Assembly (NCBI RefSeq): GCF_900114715.1
Contig: NZ_FOTY01000003.1
Span: forward strand, 62,001-126,000
Length of the DNA: 64,000 nt
Direction of reading: 5' to 3'
Source: Salibacterium qingdaonense
GTDB lineage: Bacteria > Bacillota > Bacilli > Bacillales > Marinococcaceae
Shown: positions 31,605 to 41,633 of the stretch, piece by piece
How the letters are laid out: each line of letters opens with the position of its first letter
Position numbering within the stretch: the stretch's first letter is position 1
Translations under genes and position numbers: made by a program
Notes under the pieces: model-generated
What the model saw: the letters and a program-made list of their open reading frames with translations, nothing else
Database searches by the model: none
What the model was told of the DNA's origin: nothing

Positions 31605-32264
31605 ATGGACGAAAATGAACAGGCAATTCAGGCGATATCAGAGGGAGAACTTGAAAAAGCACTGGAACTTCTGAACCAGGCAATTGAAAAAAATCCGAAT
31701 GACGCGACCGCTTATATTAATTTCGGCAATATTCTGGCCGAAGCCGGGGAACCGGAACGGGCGCTGTCGTTTTACGATCAGGCCCTGAAAATAGATCCGG
31801 AGGCGGCCGCAGCTTATTACGGGGCAGGAAATGTGTCTTATAATGCAGAAGAATACGACAAAGCCCTTCACATGTACCAAAATGCCAATAAAGCCGGCCT
31901 TGATGACGGCAGTCTGCACTATATGACGGGACTCGCCTATTATCAGACGGAGAAAATCCCCCGTGCGCTTGCGTGCTTTCAGCGGGCGGTGGAATCTGAC
32001 GCATCCGACATCGAAGCACGCTTTTACTACGGCATGTGCCTCGCTCAGACCGAACAGATTGAGGAAGCCGCAGCACAGCTGAAACAGGTAGTAGAGGAGG
32101 ACGAGATGCACGCAGATGCCTGGTACAACCTCGGGGTCGCACGTCTTATGAACGATGAACTGGAATCCGCTGTTGCTTGTTTTGATAAAGCAGTCGAAGC
32201 ACAGCCGGATCATATGCTGGCCCTTCATGGACGGGAACAGGCGGAAAAACTACGGGAAGAATAA
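31605..32264 (+). CDS. Tetratricopeptide repeat protein (YrrB-like)
   Basis: A 219-residue soluble protein made almost entirely of six 34-residue TPR units, with the usual W/Y/A/G/P pattern (for example AYINFGNILAEAG and AWYNLGVARL). It has no signal peptide or membrane helix. B. subtilis yrrB is in the same place between mnmA (trmU) and recD2 (yrrC). TPR domains mediate protein contacts; the partner is unknown. AAAAAGGAGAA lies before the ATG. Confidence 0.88.
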   Translation: MDENEQAIQAISEGELEKALELLNQAIEKNPNDATAYINFGNILAEAGEPERALSFYDQALKIDPEAAAAYYGAGNVSYNAEEYDKALHMYQNANKAGLDDGSLHYMTGLAYYQTEKIPRALACFQRAVESDASDIEARFYYGMCLAQTEQIEEAAAQLKQVVEEDEMHADAWYNLGVARLMNDELESAVACFDKAVEAQPDHMLALHGREQAEKLREE

Positions 32265-32283
32265 GGCCCGGAAGGTGGTTACC

Positions 32284-34575
32284 ATGACGAATGTTTCCAT
32301 GGCCGGAGAATCTTATATCAGCGGCACGGTTATACATATTATTTTTCGTAATGAAGAAAACGGCTATACTGTGCTGCTTGTGAAAGTCCAGGAAGCTTCT
32401 GAAGACTGTCAGGAAAAAAAGGTTACAGCTGTCGGCCATTTTCCGGTTATTGAAACCGATGAACGATACCGTTTTGAAGGACAGTTTAAAGAGCACCCCC
32501 GATTCGGCCGTCAGTACCACGTACAGACGTTTCAAAAAGAGCTGCCGACCGAACGGGAAGCTTTTATCCAATATCTGGCGAGTGACCGGTTCCCGGGCAT
32601 CGGAGAGAAAACAGCGGAAAAGATGGTGGATACATTTGGTGAAAATGTCATTACCATTATCCTGGACAACAAAGAGAAGCTGCAAAAAATAAAAGGGTTG
32701 AATGAGAAGACAAGACAGAAAATTTACGAGGCGATGCTTGAGAATCAGGGGATGGAAAGAGCCATGACGATGCTGACCCAATACGGGTTCGGAATGGATC
32801 TGGCTGTTAAAATCTATCATGCCTACCGTGAGACGACATTTGATGTTATTCAGGAGACACCGTACAAGCTCGTGTGGGATGTGGAGGGCATCGGATTTGT
32901 GAAAGCGGACAGGCTCGGCCGCAGTATGGGAATCGGCCGGGATGATCCGGAGCGTCTGAAAGCAGGCCTCCTGTATGTATTGTATGAAAAAACAATGCAG
33001 GGGGGCCACGTTTATGTACCACACGAGTATCTGCTCGAAGAAGCCGGAGCGCTTTTGAGCGGGGAGGATTTCCAGGTGGGGACAGACATGCTTCAACCGC
33101 CTCTTCTGCATTTAATTGAAGAAGACCAAATGGTAGAAGAAGAACAGCGCGTGTACCTGCCGTCCCTTTATTTCGCGGAGAAGGGTTTTGTAACGAAAAT
33201 AAAACACATGACGGCTGTTGAAGAAATGGACGTTTCCTACTCGGAAGCAGATTTTCTGAAAGCGCTCGGGGAAACGGAAGAAGAGTTCAACATTGAATAT
33301 GCAGAGCACCAAAAAGAAGCAATCAGACAGGCCCTTTCGTCTCAGCTTATGATATTGACGGGCGGACCCGGAACCGGAAAAACGACGGTCATCCGGGCCA
33401 TTGTACAGATGTTTTCCAAGCTTCATGAGTTTTCACTCGACCGCACGCAGTATAAAAAAGATGAACCATTTCCCGTGCTGCTTGCCGCTCCGACCGGAAG
33501 AGCAGCAAAACGGATGAAAGAATCCACCGGGCTGGAAGCTTCCACGATTCATAAACTACTGGGGTACAGCGGTGAGGGAGAGGAAGATGTATTCGAAAAG
33601 GACGAAGACGAACCGCTTGAAGGAAAGCTGCTTGTTGTGGATGAAGTGTCGATGGTTGATATGTGGCTTGCCAACCAATTGTTCCGCTCCATTCCAGAAG
33701 GGATGCAGGTGATACTTGTTGGGGATGAAGATCAGCTTCCGTCGGTCGGCCCCGGCCAGGTGCTGACTGATCTCATGGACTCAGGCACGGTGCCGGTGAC
33801 CGCCCTTTCCGTTGTGTACCGTCAGGCAGAAGGCTCGTCCATTATCCAGCTGGCTCATTCCATTAAACAGGGTACACTGCCGCCGGATCTGCCGGCGGCC
33901 TATGAAGACCGGCGCTTTTTCCCCTGCAGCAGAGATAACGCGGCTGACCTGATTGAGCAGGTATGTGCCGGCGCGTTTAAAAAAGGATACCCGCCGATGG
34001 ACATTCAGGTGCTGGCACCGATGTATAAAGGACCGGCCGGAGTCCACGAGTTAAACCGGAGGCTGCAGCAGCTGTTCAATCCCCCGGAGAGTAAATCGCG
34101 GAAAGTGACATTCGGCGATGCGGTCTACTCGAAGGGAGATGTGATTCTGCAGCTCGTCAATAACCCCGAAGAGCAGGTGTACAACGGAGACCGGGGGATG
34201 GTGGAAGCGATTTTTGAAGCAAAAGAAACTGTCGATAACCAGATGCAGATTGTTCTTTCTTTTGAAGGAAAAGAAGTTACCTATTCCCGTCAGGATCTGA
34301 ACCAGATTATGCTGGCTTATTGTTCATCGATTCATAAAGCGCAGGGAAGCGAATTCCCGATTGTCGTGGCCCCTGTATTGATGTCCTACCGGAGAATGCT
34401 GAAACGTAACCTGCTGTATACAGCCGTAACGAGGGCAAGGGACTATCTGATTATAGCAGGAGAGGAACGTGCCATACGGTTTGCGATTGAAAATGACAGT
34501 AAAGATGAACGATATACAATGCTGAAAGAAAAACTGACAGAAAATGAAGAGTCAGAAGAAGGGGAAGACACTTGA
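32284..34575 (+). CDS. recD2: ATP-dependent RecD2-type DNA helicase
   Basis: A superfamily 1B 5'→3' helicase (763 aa) of the RecD2 class found without RecBC. The N-terminal OB and HhH domains ('RFPGIGEKTAEKMV', 'IKGLNEKTR') precede Walker A GGPGTGKTT (about residue 362), DEVSMVD, 'VGDEDQLPSVG' and the C-terminal 'SIHKAQGSEF' and 'YTAVTRAR' motifs. ATG 32284 follows GGAAGGTGG. It acts in fork stability and mismatch repair in B. subtilis. The adjacent TPR gene is 19 bases upstream. Confidence 0.96.
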   Translation: MTNVSMAGESYISGTVIHIIFRNEENGYTVLLVKVQEASEDCQEKKVTAVGHFPVIETDERYRFEGQFKEHPRFGRQYHVQTFQKELPTEREAFIQYLASDRFPGIGEKTAEKMVDTFGENVITIILDNKEKLQKIKGLNEKTRQKIYEAMLENQGMERAMTMLTQYGFGMDLAVKIYHAYRETTFDVIQETPYKLVWDVEGIGFVKADRLGRSMGIGRDDPERLKAGLLYVLYEKTMQGGHVYVPHEYLLEEAGALLSGEDFQVGTDMLQPPLLHLIEEDQMVEEEQRVYLPSLYFAEKGFVTKIKHMTAVEEMDVSYSEADFLKALGETEEEFNIEYAEHQKEAIRQALSSQLMILTGGPGTGKTTVIRAIVQMFSKLHEFSLDRTQYKKDEPFPVLLAAPTGRAAKRMKESTGLEASTIHKLLGYSGEGEEDVFEKDEDEPLEGKLLVVDEVSMVDMWLANQLFRSIPEGMQVILVGDEDQLPSVGPGQVLTDLMDSGTVPVTALSVVYRQAEGSSIIQLAHSIKQGTLPPDLPAAYEDRRFFPCSRDNAADLIEQVCAGAFKKGYPPMDIQVLAPMYKGPAGVHELNRRLQQLFNPPESKSRKVTFGDAVYSKGDVILQLVNNPEEQVYNGDRGMVEAIFEAKETVDNQMQIVLSFEGKEVTYSRQDLNQIMLAYCSSIHKAQGSEFPIVVAPVLMSYRRMLKRNLLYTAVTRARDYLIIAGEERAIRFAIENDSKDERYTMLKEKLTENEESEEGEDT

Positions 34576-34678
34576 ATGAAGCTGCCGTTTTGACCCATTT
34601 TTAACGTATAGAAAAGGACAGGTAAGGGCAGGATGGATACTGTTTTTAAAATCATAACGAAAAGGAACGGTATGCCTT

Positions 34679-34870
34679 ATGCACTGCCCATACTGCAAAT
34701 CAAAGTTAACAGGAAAACTCGGAACAAATCATTATTACTGCTGGGACTGTTTCGTCGAGTGGACGGTGGAGAACGGAGAATATACCCTTTATCAGGTTGA
34801 AGAGGACGGTTCTCTGTGCTGCCTGAATGATCTGTTTGGAAAGCACTGGTACCTCAAAGAAGAAGGGTGA
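34679..34870 (+). CDS. Small four-cysteine zinc-ribbon-like protein
   Basis: A 63-residue protein beginning MHCPYCKSKL with a second pair CWDC about 16 residues later, so it likely binds one zinc ion. The rest is acidic with beta-strand pattern and a further CC pair. AAAAGGAACGG is placed about 10 bases before ATG 34679; ATG 34672 opens a different, unsupported frame. I do not recognise its function. It lies between recD2 and an AI-2E-family transporter gene. Confidence 0.75.
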   Translation: MHCPYCKSKLTGKLGTNHYYCWDCFVEWTVENGEYTLYQVEEDGSLCCLNDLFGKHWYLKEEG

Positions 34871-34975
34871 TTTGTCCCTGTTTGTCATTCTTGGATTAAC
34901 AGAAGGTTCATGCTGCCGGCATTCATAAAGCGCGTGTTTTTGTTCCATCCTAATCAAAAAGGGGTGGAACCGTTT

Positions 34976-36052
34976 ATGAAGCCTGAACGAAAAGGAATAT
35001 GGACGCAGCGCCTTGTCATCATTACTTTAATATTTGTGCTCTTGTATTTTGTCTATCTGCTGCATCCGGTCTGGATGCCGGTTCTCGGCATGGCCGGAAG
35101 AGTGCTTTTTCCTTTTTTGACAGCTGCTGTGATTGCTTATCTGCTGCATCCTCTAATTGATGCGCTGCAAAGCTGGCGTGTGCCTCGTCCGCTGGCGATA
35201 TTAGCAGTGTACATCTTTTTTTTCGGCGGTGGCAGCTGGCTCATCTGGTATTACAGTCCGGTTGTGGTTCAGGAATTGCAGCGGTTTATCCAAAGTTTGC
35301 CGTTTTATATGGATCAGACGTATGAATGGATAACGAGGTTTCACCGGCGGGTGGATATGCTTCCTTCCGGGATACATGATCATATTGAAATATCCTTTCA
35401 GGAAACAGAGAAAAGAGCGGCTGAAACCCTGCGCGGGCTGGCAGGGCACTGGAAAGACCTGTTGGATGCTGCAGTAACACTGATTCTCCTGCCTTTTCTC
35501 GTGTTTTATCTACTAAAAGATTACCGTGCTTTTCAGAAACTCGTGAAGCGGTTTACGCCGCGAAAATGGCAGGATGAAGCCCACCTGCTTGCTGTTTCTA
35601 TAGATGAGGCGCTTGGAAGTTATATCCGCGGTCAGTTTATCGTCGCCGGCACGGTTGGCCTGCTGTCAACGTTTGCGCTGTTCTGGATGGATATACCAAG
35701 CGCTCTTATACTCGGACTCTTTATCGGTTTAACAGATATTATTCCTTACTTTGGTCCGATTCTTGGAGCCGTTCCTGCGATTATCGCTGCGGGCACAGTA
35801 TCGATGAACAAAGCCGTGCTGACGGGAGCGGTACTTTTTGTTATCCAACAGGTGGAGGGCAATCTGCTGTCGCCCTATATTGTCGGCAGAAATGTTCATA
35901 TACATCCGTTGATGATCGTGTTCGCTCTCCTGCTGGGATTAGAAGCAGCAGGGGTGATCGGTCTGCTTCTGGCTGTCCCGTTGTTTGTTGTTGTCCATCA
36001 CGTCATTCGTACGTTTCATTTTCATAAAAACGGCAGAAAGAATGAAGATTGA
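34976..36052 (+). CDS. AI-2E-family transporter (YrrI-like)
   Basis: A 358-residue membrane protein with about eight hydrophobic segments and the family blocks 'LLPFLVFYLLKDY', 'YIRGQFIVAG', 'GLTDIIPYFGPILGAVPA' (key: DIIPYFGP..G..P) and 'GNLLSPYIVGR'. Despite the family name, substrates vary; some members are Na+/H+ antiporters. ATG 34976 follows AAGGGGTGG; the longer frame from 34910 has no site. B. subtilis yrrI is likewise upstream of alaS. The stop codon overlaps the -35 of the alaS promoter. Confidence 0.88.
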   Translation: MKPERKGIWTQRLVIITLIFVLLYFVYLLHPVWMPVLGMAGRVLFPFLTAAVIAYLLHPLIDALQSWRVPRPLAILAVYIFFFGGGSWLIWYYSPVVVQELQRFIQSLPFYMDQTYEWITRFHRRVDMLPSGIHDHIEISFQETEKRAAETLRGLAGHWKDLLDAAVTLILLPFLVFYLLKDYRAFQKLVKRFTPRKWQDEAHLLAVSIDEALGSYIRGQFIVAGTVGLLSTFALFWMDIPSALILGLFIGLTDIIPYFGPILGAVPAIIAAGTVSMNKAVLTGAVLFVIQQVEGNLLSPYIVGRNVHIHPLMIVFALLLGLEAAGVIGLLLAVPLFVVVHHVIRTFHFHKNGRKNED

Positions 36053-36077
36053 CATATATCGTGATATCTTATATAAC
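36049..36077 (+). promoter_or_regulatory. Sigma-A promoter of alaS
   Basis: TTGACA (36049–36054), 17-base spacer, TATAAC (36072–36077). It overlaps the stop codon of the preceding transporter gene. Confidence 0.82.
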
Positions 36078-36083
36078 TAAAGA

Positions 36084-36330
36084 AGCATGGAAATACCATA
36101 TGGAACGTGAAGAAGGGAAAAGTAGACTGAACCCCCCGTACAGAGACCGTTTTACCAGGCTGCGATAAGACGGCGGGAAGTTCAGTTGAAAGCTGGCCCG
36201 GAGTGCAGATAAACACTGCCGTAACGCTGCGTTAAAGCGTAAAAGTTGACAGGTTCTTTGACGGAGTCTGTAAACAGGGTGGTAACGCGAGACATCTCGT
36301 CCCTGCATGGAGCGGGACGGGATTTTTTTC
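36084..36330 (+). promoter_or_regulatory. T-box leader upstream of alaS (Ala specifier)
   Basis: AGTA near 36121 and GAA (36188–36190) form the loop-E part of stem I; flanking GACTGAAC and GTTCAGTT pair. The specifier one base after GAA is GCT (36192–36194), an alanine codon. The T-box core CAGGGTGGTAACGCG starts at 36275, and its bulge TGGT fits the A73 discriminator of tRNA-Ala. Terminator arms ATCTCGTCCC and GGGACGGGAT are followed by seven T. Confidence 0.94.
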
Positions 36331-36364
36331 GTACATACATAATGAAGACAGGAGGAATCATGGT

Positions 36365-39001
36365 ATGACGGTTCATACGTCTGCAAAAGTAAGACAGCAG
36401 TTTCTTGATTTTTTCAAAGAAAAGGGGCATGATGTGGAGCCAAGCGCTTCTCTTGTCCCACGTGAAGATCCGACTCTTCTCTGGATCAACAGCGGAGTGG
36501 CTACGCTCAAAAAATATTTTGACGGACGTGTCATTCCGGAGAACCCGAGGATTGTGAACGTCCAGAAATCGATTCGTACCAACGATATTGAAAATGTCGG
36601 CAAGACAGCAAGGCATCACACCTTTTTTGAAATGCTTGGTAATTTCTCCATTGGAGATTATTTCAAAAAAGAGGCAATCGAATTTGCCTGGGAGTTTCTG
36701 ACGAGTGAGAGCTGGATTGGGTTTGAAGAGGAGCGGCTTTCGGTGACCGTCCATCCGGAAGACGAGGAAGCTTATGAGTACTGGAAAAAGGATATCGGTA
36801 TTCCCGAAGAGAGAATCATCCGTCTGGAAGAAAATTTCTGGGATATCGGGGAAGGCCCAAGCGGCCCGAATACGGAAATATTCTATGACCGGGGACCGGC
36901 GTACGGGGATGACCCGGAAGATCCGGAACTGTATCCCGGCGGTGAAAACGAGAGGTACCTTGAAATATGGAATCTCGTGTTCTCCCAGTTCAATCATAAC
37001 CCGGATGGAACCTACACACCGCTTCCAAAGAAAAATATCGATACGGGTATGGGGCTGGAGCGGATCGTATCTGTCATTCAGGAAGCACCGACGAACTATG
37101 ATACCGATCTGTTTCTTCCGATTATCCGGCACACCGAACAGATTGCCGGCGTGAAGTACGGTGCCGCTGACAACCATGATACAGCCCTGAAAGTCATTGC
37201 TGATCACATCCGTACTGTCAGTTTTGCAATCGGTGACGGGGCGCTTCCTTCCAATGAAGGACGAGGGTATGTACTCCGCCGGCTGCTGCGCCGGGCTGTC
37301 CGGTACGCCAAAATGATCGGACTGGAACGGGCGTTCATGTTTGAACTGGTTCCGGTTGTCGGAGAAATCATGGAAGATCATTATCCCGAAGTGAAGGAAA
37401 AAGAAGCGTTTGTTCAAAAAGTCATAAAAAACGAAGAGGAACGTTTTCATGAGAGGTTGAGTGAAGGCCTCGCCATTCTCTCGGATATCATGAAAAAAGA
37501 GAAAGAAAATAACAGCAGTGTTATTTCCGGTAAAGATGTGTTCCGTCTTTACGATACGTATGGTTTTCCTGCAGATCTCACAGAAGAATACGTGACCGAA
37601 GAAGGGTTCTCCATCAACGAGCAGGAGTTCGAAGAAGAGATGCAGGCTCAGCGTGACCGGGCCCGTGCAGCCAGAAAAGACAGCGGATCCATGCAGACCC
37701 AGGATGCGGTGCTGTCTGACATAACAGCCGAAAGCCAATTCATTGGTTACGATATGCTTCAGACAAAAGCGGAGATACAGGTGATGGTATATGAGAAGGA
37801 TATCATCGACACGATTTCAGAAGGGATGACAGCTCACGTTATCCTGGACCAGACCCCGTTTTATGCCGAAAGCGGCGGCCAGGTTGCAGATCAGGGAGTT
37901 CTTTATCACAATGAGGCAAAAGCGGACGTACTCGATGTCCAAAAAGCACCGAACGGCCAGAACCTTCATACCATTACCGTAACAAAAGGCTCATTTCGTA
38001 CGGGGGCGGATGTAAACGCCGTAGTGGAAGAGCGCAGCCGAGTGGATGTTGTAAAAAACCATACGGCCACCCATCTTCTGCACCAGGCACTCAAGGACGT
38101 TCTCGGGGAACATGTCAACCAGTCCGGTTCTCTTGTAGAAAAGGACTATCTCCGCTTTGACTTTTCTCATTTCGGACAGGTCACACCGGAAGAATTGGAG
38201 CAGATCGAACAGATTGTTAACGATAAAGTCGCCCGGGCGATTCCGGTTGTCATTGAAGAAATGAAGCTTGAAGAAGCAAAAGACTTGGGAGCCATGGCGC
38301 TGTTCGGGGAAAAATACGGGGAAGACGTACGTGTGGTACAGGTCGATGATTACAGTGTCGAACTGTGCGGCGGCTGTCACGTAAACAATACAGCGGAGGT
38401 CGGCATTTTTAAAATTACGTCGGAAGCCGGTATTGGTGCAGGTATACGCCGTATAGAAGCGGTCACCGGCAGAAAAGCGTTTGACTATATCAACCATCAG
38501 CTGACTCTGTTAAAGGAAACAGGGGAAGAACTGAAAGCAAAGACAGCACAGGATGTACCACAGCGCGTTGAAGCGCTGCTGCAGCAGGTGCGGGATCTGC
38601 AGCGTGAAAACGACTCTCTCTCTTCCAAGCTCGGCAATATCGAAGCGGGGAATCTGATGAATCAGGGAACAACTGTTAACGGTGTGTATGTCGTGGCCAA
38701 GCAGGTAGAAGCGCCTGATATGGATGGTCTGCGCAACACGGTGGATGAATTGAAACAACAGCTGGATTCCGGTATTATTGTGCTCGGCACGATGAATGAC
38801 GGTAAAGTCAATATCGCTGCCGGCGTTACGAAAGACCTGATAGAACAGGGCTATAAAGCGGGAGATATTGTGAAACAAACCGCCTCCATCTGCGGAGGCG
38901 GAGGCGGAGGCCGTCCGGATATGGCACAGGCCGGCGGCAAAAATCCGGATAAACTCCCGGAGGCACTGGAAGCTGTGGAAGACATTGTGCGTCGTTTGTA
39001 A
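36365..39001 (+). CDS. alaS: Alanyl-tRNA synthetase
   Basis: A class II synthetase of 878 residues. The catalytic core begins with '[13 protein letters not shown]'; the editing domain carries '[11 protein letters not shown]' and the zinc motif 'CGGCHV'; the C-Ala domain ends with the glycine-rich '[16 protein letters not shown]' (alanine synthetase signature). ATG 36365 is 9 bases after GGAGG; ATG 36360 is too close. It is controlled by the T-box upstream. Confidence 0.98.
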   Translation: MTVHTSAKVRQQFLDFFKEKGHDVEPSASLVPREDPTLLWINSGVATLKKYFDGRVIPENPRIVNVQKSIRTNDIENVGKTARHHTFFEMLGNFSIGDYFKKEAIEFAWEFLTSESWIGFEEERLSVTVHPEDEEAYEYWKKDIGIPEERIIRLEENFWDIGEGPSGPNTEIFYDRGPAYGDDPEDPELYPGGENERYLEIWNLVFSQFNHNPDGTYTPLPKKNIDTGMGLERIVSVIQEAPTNYDTDLFLPIIRHTEQIAGVKYGAADNHDTALKVIADHIRTVSFAIGDGALPSNEGRGYVLRRLLRRAVRYAKMIGLERAFMFELVPVVGEIMEDHYPEVKEKEAFVQKVIKNEEERFHERLSEGLAILSDIMKKEKENNSSVISGKDVFRLYDTYGFPADLTEEYVTEEGFSINEQEFEEEMQAQRDRARAARKDSGSMQTQDAVLSDITAESQFIGYDMLQTKAEIQVMVYEKDIIDTISEGMTAHVILDQTPFYAESGGQVADQGVLYHNEAKADVLDVQKAPNGQNLHTITVTKGSFRTGADVNAVVEERSRVDVVKNHTATHLLHQALKDVLGEHVNQSGSLVEKDYLRFDFSHFGQVTPEELEQIEQIVNDKVARAIPVVIEEMKLEEAKDLGAMALFGEKYGEDVRVVQVDDYSVELCGGCHVNNTAEVGIFKITSEAGIGAGIRRIEAVTGRKAFDYINHQLTLLKETGEELKAKTAQDVPQRVEALLQQVRDLQRENDSLSSKLGNIEAGNLMNQGTTVNGVYVVAKQVEAPDMDGLRNTVDELKQQLDSGIIVLGTMNDGKVNIAAGVTKDLIEQGYKAGDIVKQTASICGGGGGGRPDMAQAGGKNPDKLPEALEAVEDIVRRL

Positions 39002-39030
39002 AACACTGATTTTTGCGTTTTGAAACCTGT

Positions 39031-39088
39031 GTGCAGGTGCCCTGCATCCTTTGGATCAGCAGGAGGAAGGTTCAGTCAGCACCTGTAC
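39031..39088 (+). repeat. Nested hairpin downstream of alaS
   Basis: GTGCAGGTGC (39031–39040) pairs with GCACCTGTAC (39079–39088) over 10 bp with one G·U, enclosing a second hairpin CCTGC-ATCC…GGAT-CA-GCAGG (39041–39063). A weaker CAGG/CCTG hairpin and CTTTTCTC follow. It may end alaS transcription, but the T run is short. Role undecided. Confidence 0.5.
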
Positions 39089-39225
39089 AGGCGCCCCTGC
39101 TTTTCTCAAATCCATTTCCTAAACAGGAATAATTAGTGTACAATGAGGACAGGCTTAAAACGGCTGTTACGGTAGAGACCGTACGTACAGAAAGCGGAAG
39201 TATGTAGGAAGAGGAGGTGTATGGA

Positions 39226-39498
39226 ATGGATTATAATGACAGCACCATGAAGTTTAATGTCCAGGACGAAACGACGGACAAAGATGCGGGGGACGTACTG
39301 CTGGCAGTATATGATGCCCTGGAGGAAAAAGGGTACAATCCCATCAATCAGATCGTTGGCTACCTGTTGTCCGGTGATCCTGCATACATTCCAAGATATA
39401 AAGAAGCCAGGACGCTGATTCGTAAATTGGAACGTGATGAGATCATAGAGGAACTGGTACGTTCTTATTTAACGGCGCACAGGAAGGAGAACGAATGA
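39226..39498 (+). CDS. IreB-family regulatory phosphoprotein
   Basis: A 90-residue UPF0297 protein (B. subtilis YrzL). IreB in Enterococcus is a substrate of the Ser/Thr kinase IreK and affects cephalosporin tolerance. The conserved blocks 'TMKFNVQDE', '[26 protein letters not shown]' (key: GYNPINQ..GYL.SGDP.YI) and '[13 protein letters not shown]' are present. ATG 39226 has GAGGAGGTG 7 bases upstream; GTG 39217 lies within that site. It overlaps ruvX by 4 bases, as in most Firmicutes. Confidence 0.93.
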   Translation: MDYNDSTMKFNVQDETTDKDAGDVLLAVYDALEEKGYNPINQIVGYLLSGDPAYIPRYKEARTLIRKLERDEIIEELVRSYLTAHRKENE

Positions 39499-39923
39499 AG
39501 GTACTGGGGATCGATGTTGGAAATAAGCGCATAGGAGTGGCAGTGTCCGATGCGCTGAGATGGACCGCACAGGGACTGGAGACGATTCATGTCAAGGGGG
39601 AGGATCCCCTGGAATCGTTCCCCCGTATTCATGAACTTCTGAAAGAACATGAAGCGCATGAAGTTGTCGTCGGACTTCCAAAAAACATGAACGGAACAAT
39701 CGGACCACGCGGAGAACAGTGTCTGGAATTCGCCGAAAAACTAAAAGAAGAGTATGATGTGCAGGTTTCCATGTACGATGAAAGACTGACTACCCGGGCC
39801 GCAGAACGGACCTTGATTGAAGCGGATGTCAGCCGGAAAAAACGAAAAAAAGTGGTCGATAAAATGGCTGCCGTCATGATTTTACAGGGATACTTAGATC
39901 AGGAACAATCAGGTTCCATATAA
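39495..39923 (+). CDS. ruvX: Holliday junction resolvase-like nuclease RuvX/YqgF
   Basis: A 142-residue RNase H-fold protein (YqgF, B. subtilis YrrK) implicated in 16S rRNA 5'-end maturation and proposed as a Holliday junction resolvase. Acidic catalytic residues are in '[15 protein letters not shown]', '[11 protein letters not shown]' and 'DERLTT'. The ATGA overlap with ireB suggests coupling. It is followed 13 bases later by the DUF1292 gene. Confidence 0.95.
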   Translation: MKVLGIDVGNKRIGVAVSDALRWTAQGLETIHVKGEDPLESFPRIHELLKEHEAHEVVVGLPKNMNGTIGPRGEQCLEFAEKLKEEYDVQVSMYDERLTTRAAERTLIEADVSRKKRKKVVDKMAAVMILQGYLDQEQSGSI

Positions 39924-39936
39924 CGGAGGTATAAAA

Positions 39937-40230
39937 ATGGCTGAAGAAGAAAACGAACGTATTGTGATTCCGGACGAAGATGGAAATGAACATTTATTTG
40001 ACCTGCTTTTTACGTTTGATGTGAATGAGACAGGTTATTCCTACATGGTACTTACTGCTGCCGGGGATCAGGAGAGTGAAGAGGAAGAAATTGAAGTGTT
40101 TGCTTTCCGGTACGAAGAAGGAGAGGAAGAGGGCGAGGAATTGTCCCTTTATCCGATCGAAAGCGATGAAGAGTGGGAAATGGTCGAAGAGATGGTTGAA
40201 ACATTCAGTGCAGGGGAAGATGAGGAGTAA
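39937..40230 (+). CDS. DUF1292 acidic protein (YrzB-like)
   Basis: A 97-residue, extremely acidic soluble protein beginning with 'ENERIVIPDEDGNEHLF' and containing the DUF1292 core 'YMVL....' and 'EVFAFRYEE'. The ireB–ruvX–yrzB trio is conserved in Firmicutes. Function is unknown. CGGAGG precedes the ATG, and an intrinsic terminator closes the operon. Confidence 0.9.
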   Translation: MAEEENERIVIPDEDGNEHLFDLLFTFDVNETGYSYMVLTAAGDQESEEEEIEVFAFRYEEGEEEGEELSLYPIESDEEWEMVEEMVETFSAGEDEE

Positions 40231-40250
40231 GTCTTCTCCATCCGGAAGTC

Positions 40251-40280
40251 TTGCGGAGCAGTGCTCCGCAGGATTTTTTT
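40251..40280 (+). terminator. Intrinsic terminator after the ireB operon
   Basis: TTGCGGAGC (40251–40259) pairs with GCTCCGCAG (40263–40271) with a 3-base loop; GA and seven T follow. Confidence 0.9.
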
Positions 40281-40341
40281 CGTCTCCGGGAGAATATTGA
40301 CGAATACTGTATAATGGAATCGATGGGAGGGGGAGACTGCA

Positions 40342-41469
40342 ATGTTCCGACGAACAACAAAAGAAGGCCTGACAGAAAAAGAAAAACAGGCCCGTATTGT
40401 CAGAAAAATCATTCTAATCACTCTGGCTGTTCTTGTTACGCTGGCTGCGGCAGCTGCTATCGGGGGCTGGCTGTACATATCATCTTCTTTGAAGCCGGTG
40501 GACGAAGACTCTGAAGAGCAGGTGTCAGTGGAAATACCAATTGGTTCAAACGCTTCCGACATAGGTTCCATTTTGGAAGATGCGGACGTAATAAAGAATG
40601 GGACAGTATTCCAGTACTACGTGCGCTATAAGAACGAACAAGGATTTCAGGCGGGAATGTATGAACTGTCTCCTTCCATGAATATAGATAGTATTATTGA
40701 CCAGCTGAAAGAAGGAACAATGATGAAAGAGGCCTCTTTTTCCTTTACGGTTCCAGAAGGAACGTGGTATGAGGACATCGTTCAGACGATGGCAGAGGCA
40801 GGTCCCCATGACGTCGAAGAAATCAAGACGAAGCTTGCGGATGAAGAGTATCTGAATCAGCTGATTGAAGAATATGATGCTTTAACAGAAACGGTGTTGA
40901 ATGAAGAAATACGATATCCGCTTGAAGGCTATCTGTTTCCTGCCACCTATGAATTTGTTGACGAAAATGCATCAATTGAAGAAATCGCTGCACGGATGAT
41001 TGAACAAACAGAGGAAATTATGGTAGAATTTTCGGAACAAGTGGAGGAGTCGGACTATACGTTCCATGAACTCCTGACACTTGCTTCCATTGTCGAACGT
41101 GAAGCCAGGCAGAAAGAAGACCGGCCGAAAATTGCCGGCGTACTGTTCAACAGACTGGAAGAAGGAATGCGTTTGGAAGTCGATCCAACGGTTTCTTATG
41201 CGATGGGAGAGCATAACTACATGACGTCATCAGAAGATCTGCAAACGGATTCTCCTTTTAACACGTATCAACATACCGGAATTCCCCCGGGACCAATAGC
41301 CAGCCCGGGACGTTCTTCCCTGAAAGCCGTCATGAACCCTGAAGATAATAACTATCTCTTTTTCTATGCACGGCCCGGTGGAGAAGTCATTTATAATGAA
41401 AAGTATGAAGACCACCGCGAGGTACAGGAACAATACCGGCAGGAATGGGTGGAAGCCCGGGAGGAATAA
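40342..41469 (+). CDS. mltG: Endolytic murein transglycosylase MltG
   Basis: A membrane-anchored lytic transglycosylase (375 aa) that cuts nascent glycan strands. It has a basic cytosolic N-terminus, one helix (residues about 26–48), a LysM-like domain, and the YceG catalytic domain with the active glutamate in 'LASIVEREARQ' and 'NRLEEGMRLEVDPTVSYA'; 'YQHTGIPPGPIASPG' is also typical. GGGAGGGGGAG precedes the ATG. TATAAT at 40310–40315 is a possible -10 element without a clear -35. Confidence 0.95.
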   Translation: MFRRTTKEGLTEKEKQARIVRKIILITLAVLVTLAAAAAIGGWLYISSSLKPVDEDSEEQVSVEIPIGSNASDIGSILEDADVIKNGTVFQYYVRYKNEQGFQAGMYELSPSMNIDSIIDQLKEGTMMKEASFSFTVPEGTWYEDIVQTMAEAGPHDVEEIKTKLADEEYLNQLIEEYDALTETVLNEEIRYPLEGYLFPATYEFVDENASIEEIAARMIEQTEEIMVEFSEQVEESDYTFHELLTLASIVEREARQKEDRPKIAGVLFNRLEEGMRLEVDPTVSYAMGEHNYMTSSEDLQTDSPFNTYQHTGIPPGPIASPGRSSLKAVMNPEDNNYLFFYARPGGEVIYNEKYEDHREVQEQYRQEWVEAREE

Positions 41470-41510
41470 GTGAAACAAGGCGGACATGAGGGCATAAACA
41501 AATCCGCATA

Positions 41511-41550
41511 ACGGCTTCTCCGATCGACAAAGGGGGAGGCCGTATTTTGT
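41511..41550 (+). terminator. Probable terminator after mltG
   Basis: ACGGCTTCTCC (41511–41521) pairs, with one G·U and a small loop, with GGGGAGGCCGT (41533–41543); ATTTTGT follows. The T run is short. Confidence 0.65.
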
Positions 41551-41633
41551 AATAAAAATAAATAGGGAATCCTTGTAAAACAAGCAGGGAAACCTGTTTC
41601 CACTCCCAAAATCAAAAATACAGAGGACAGTCT

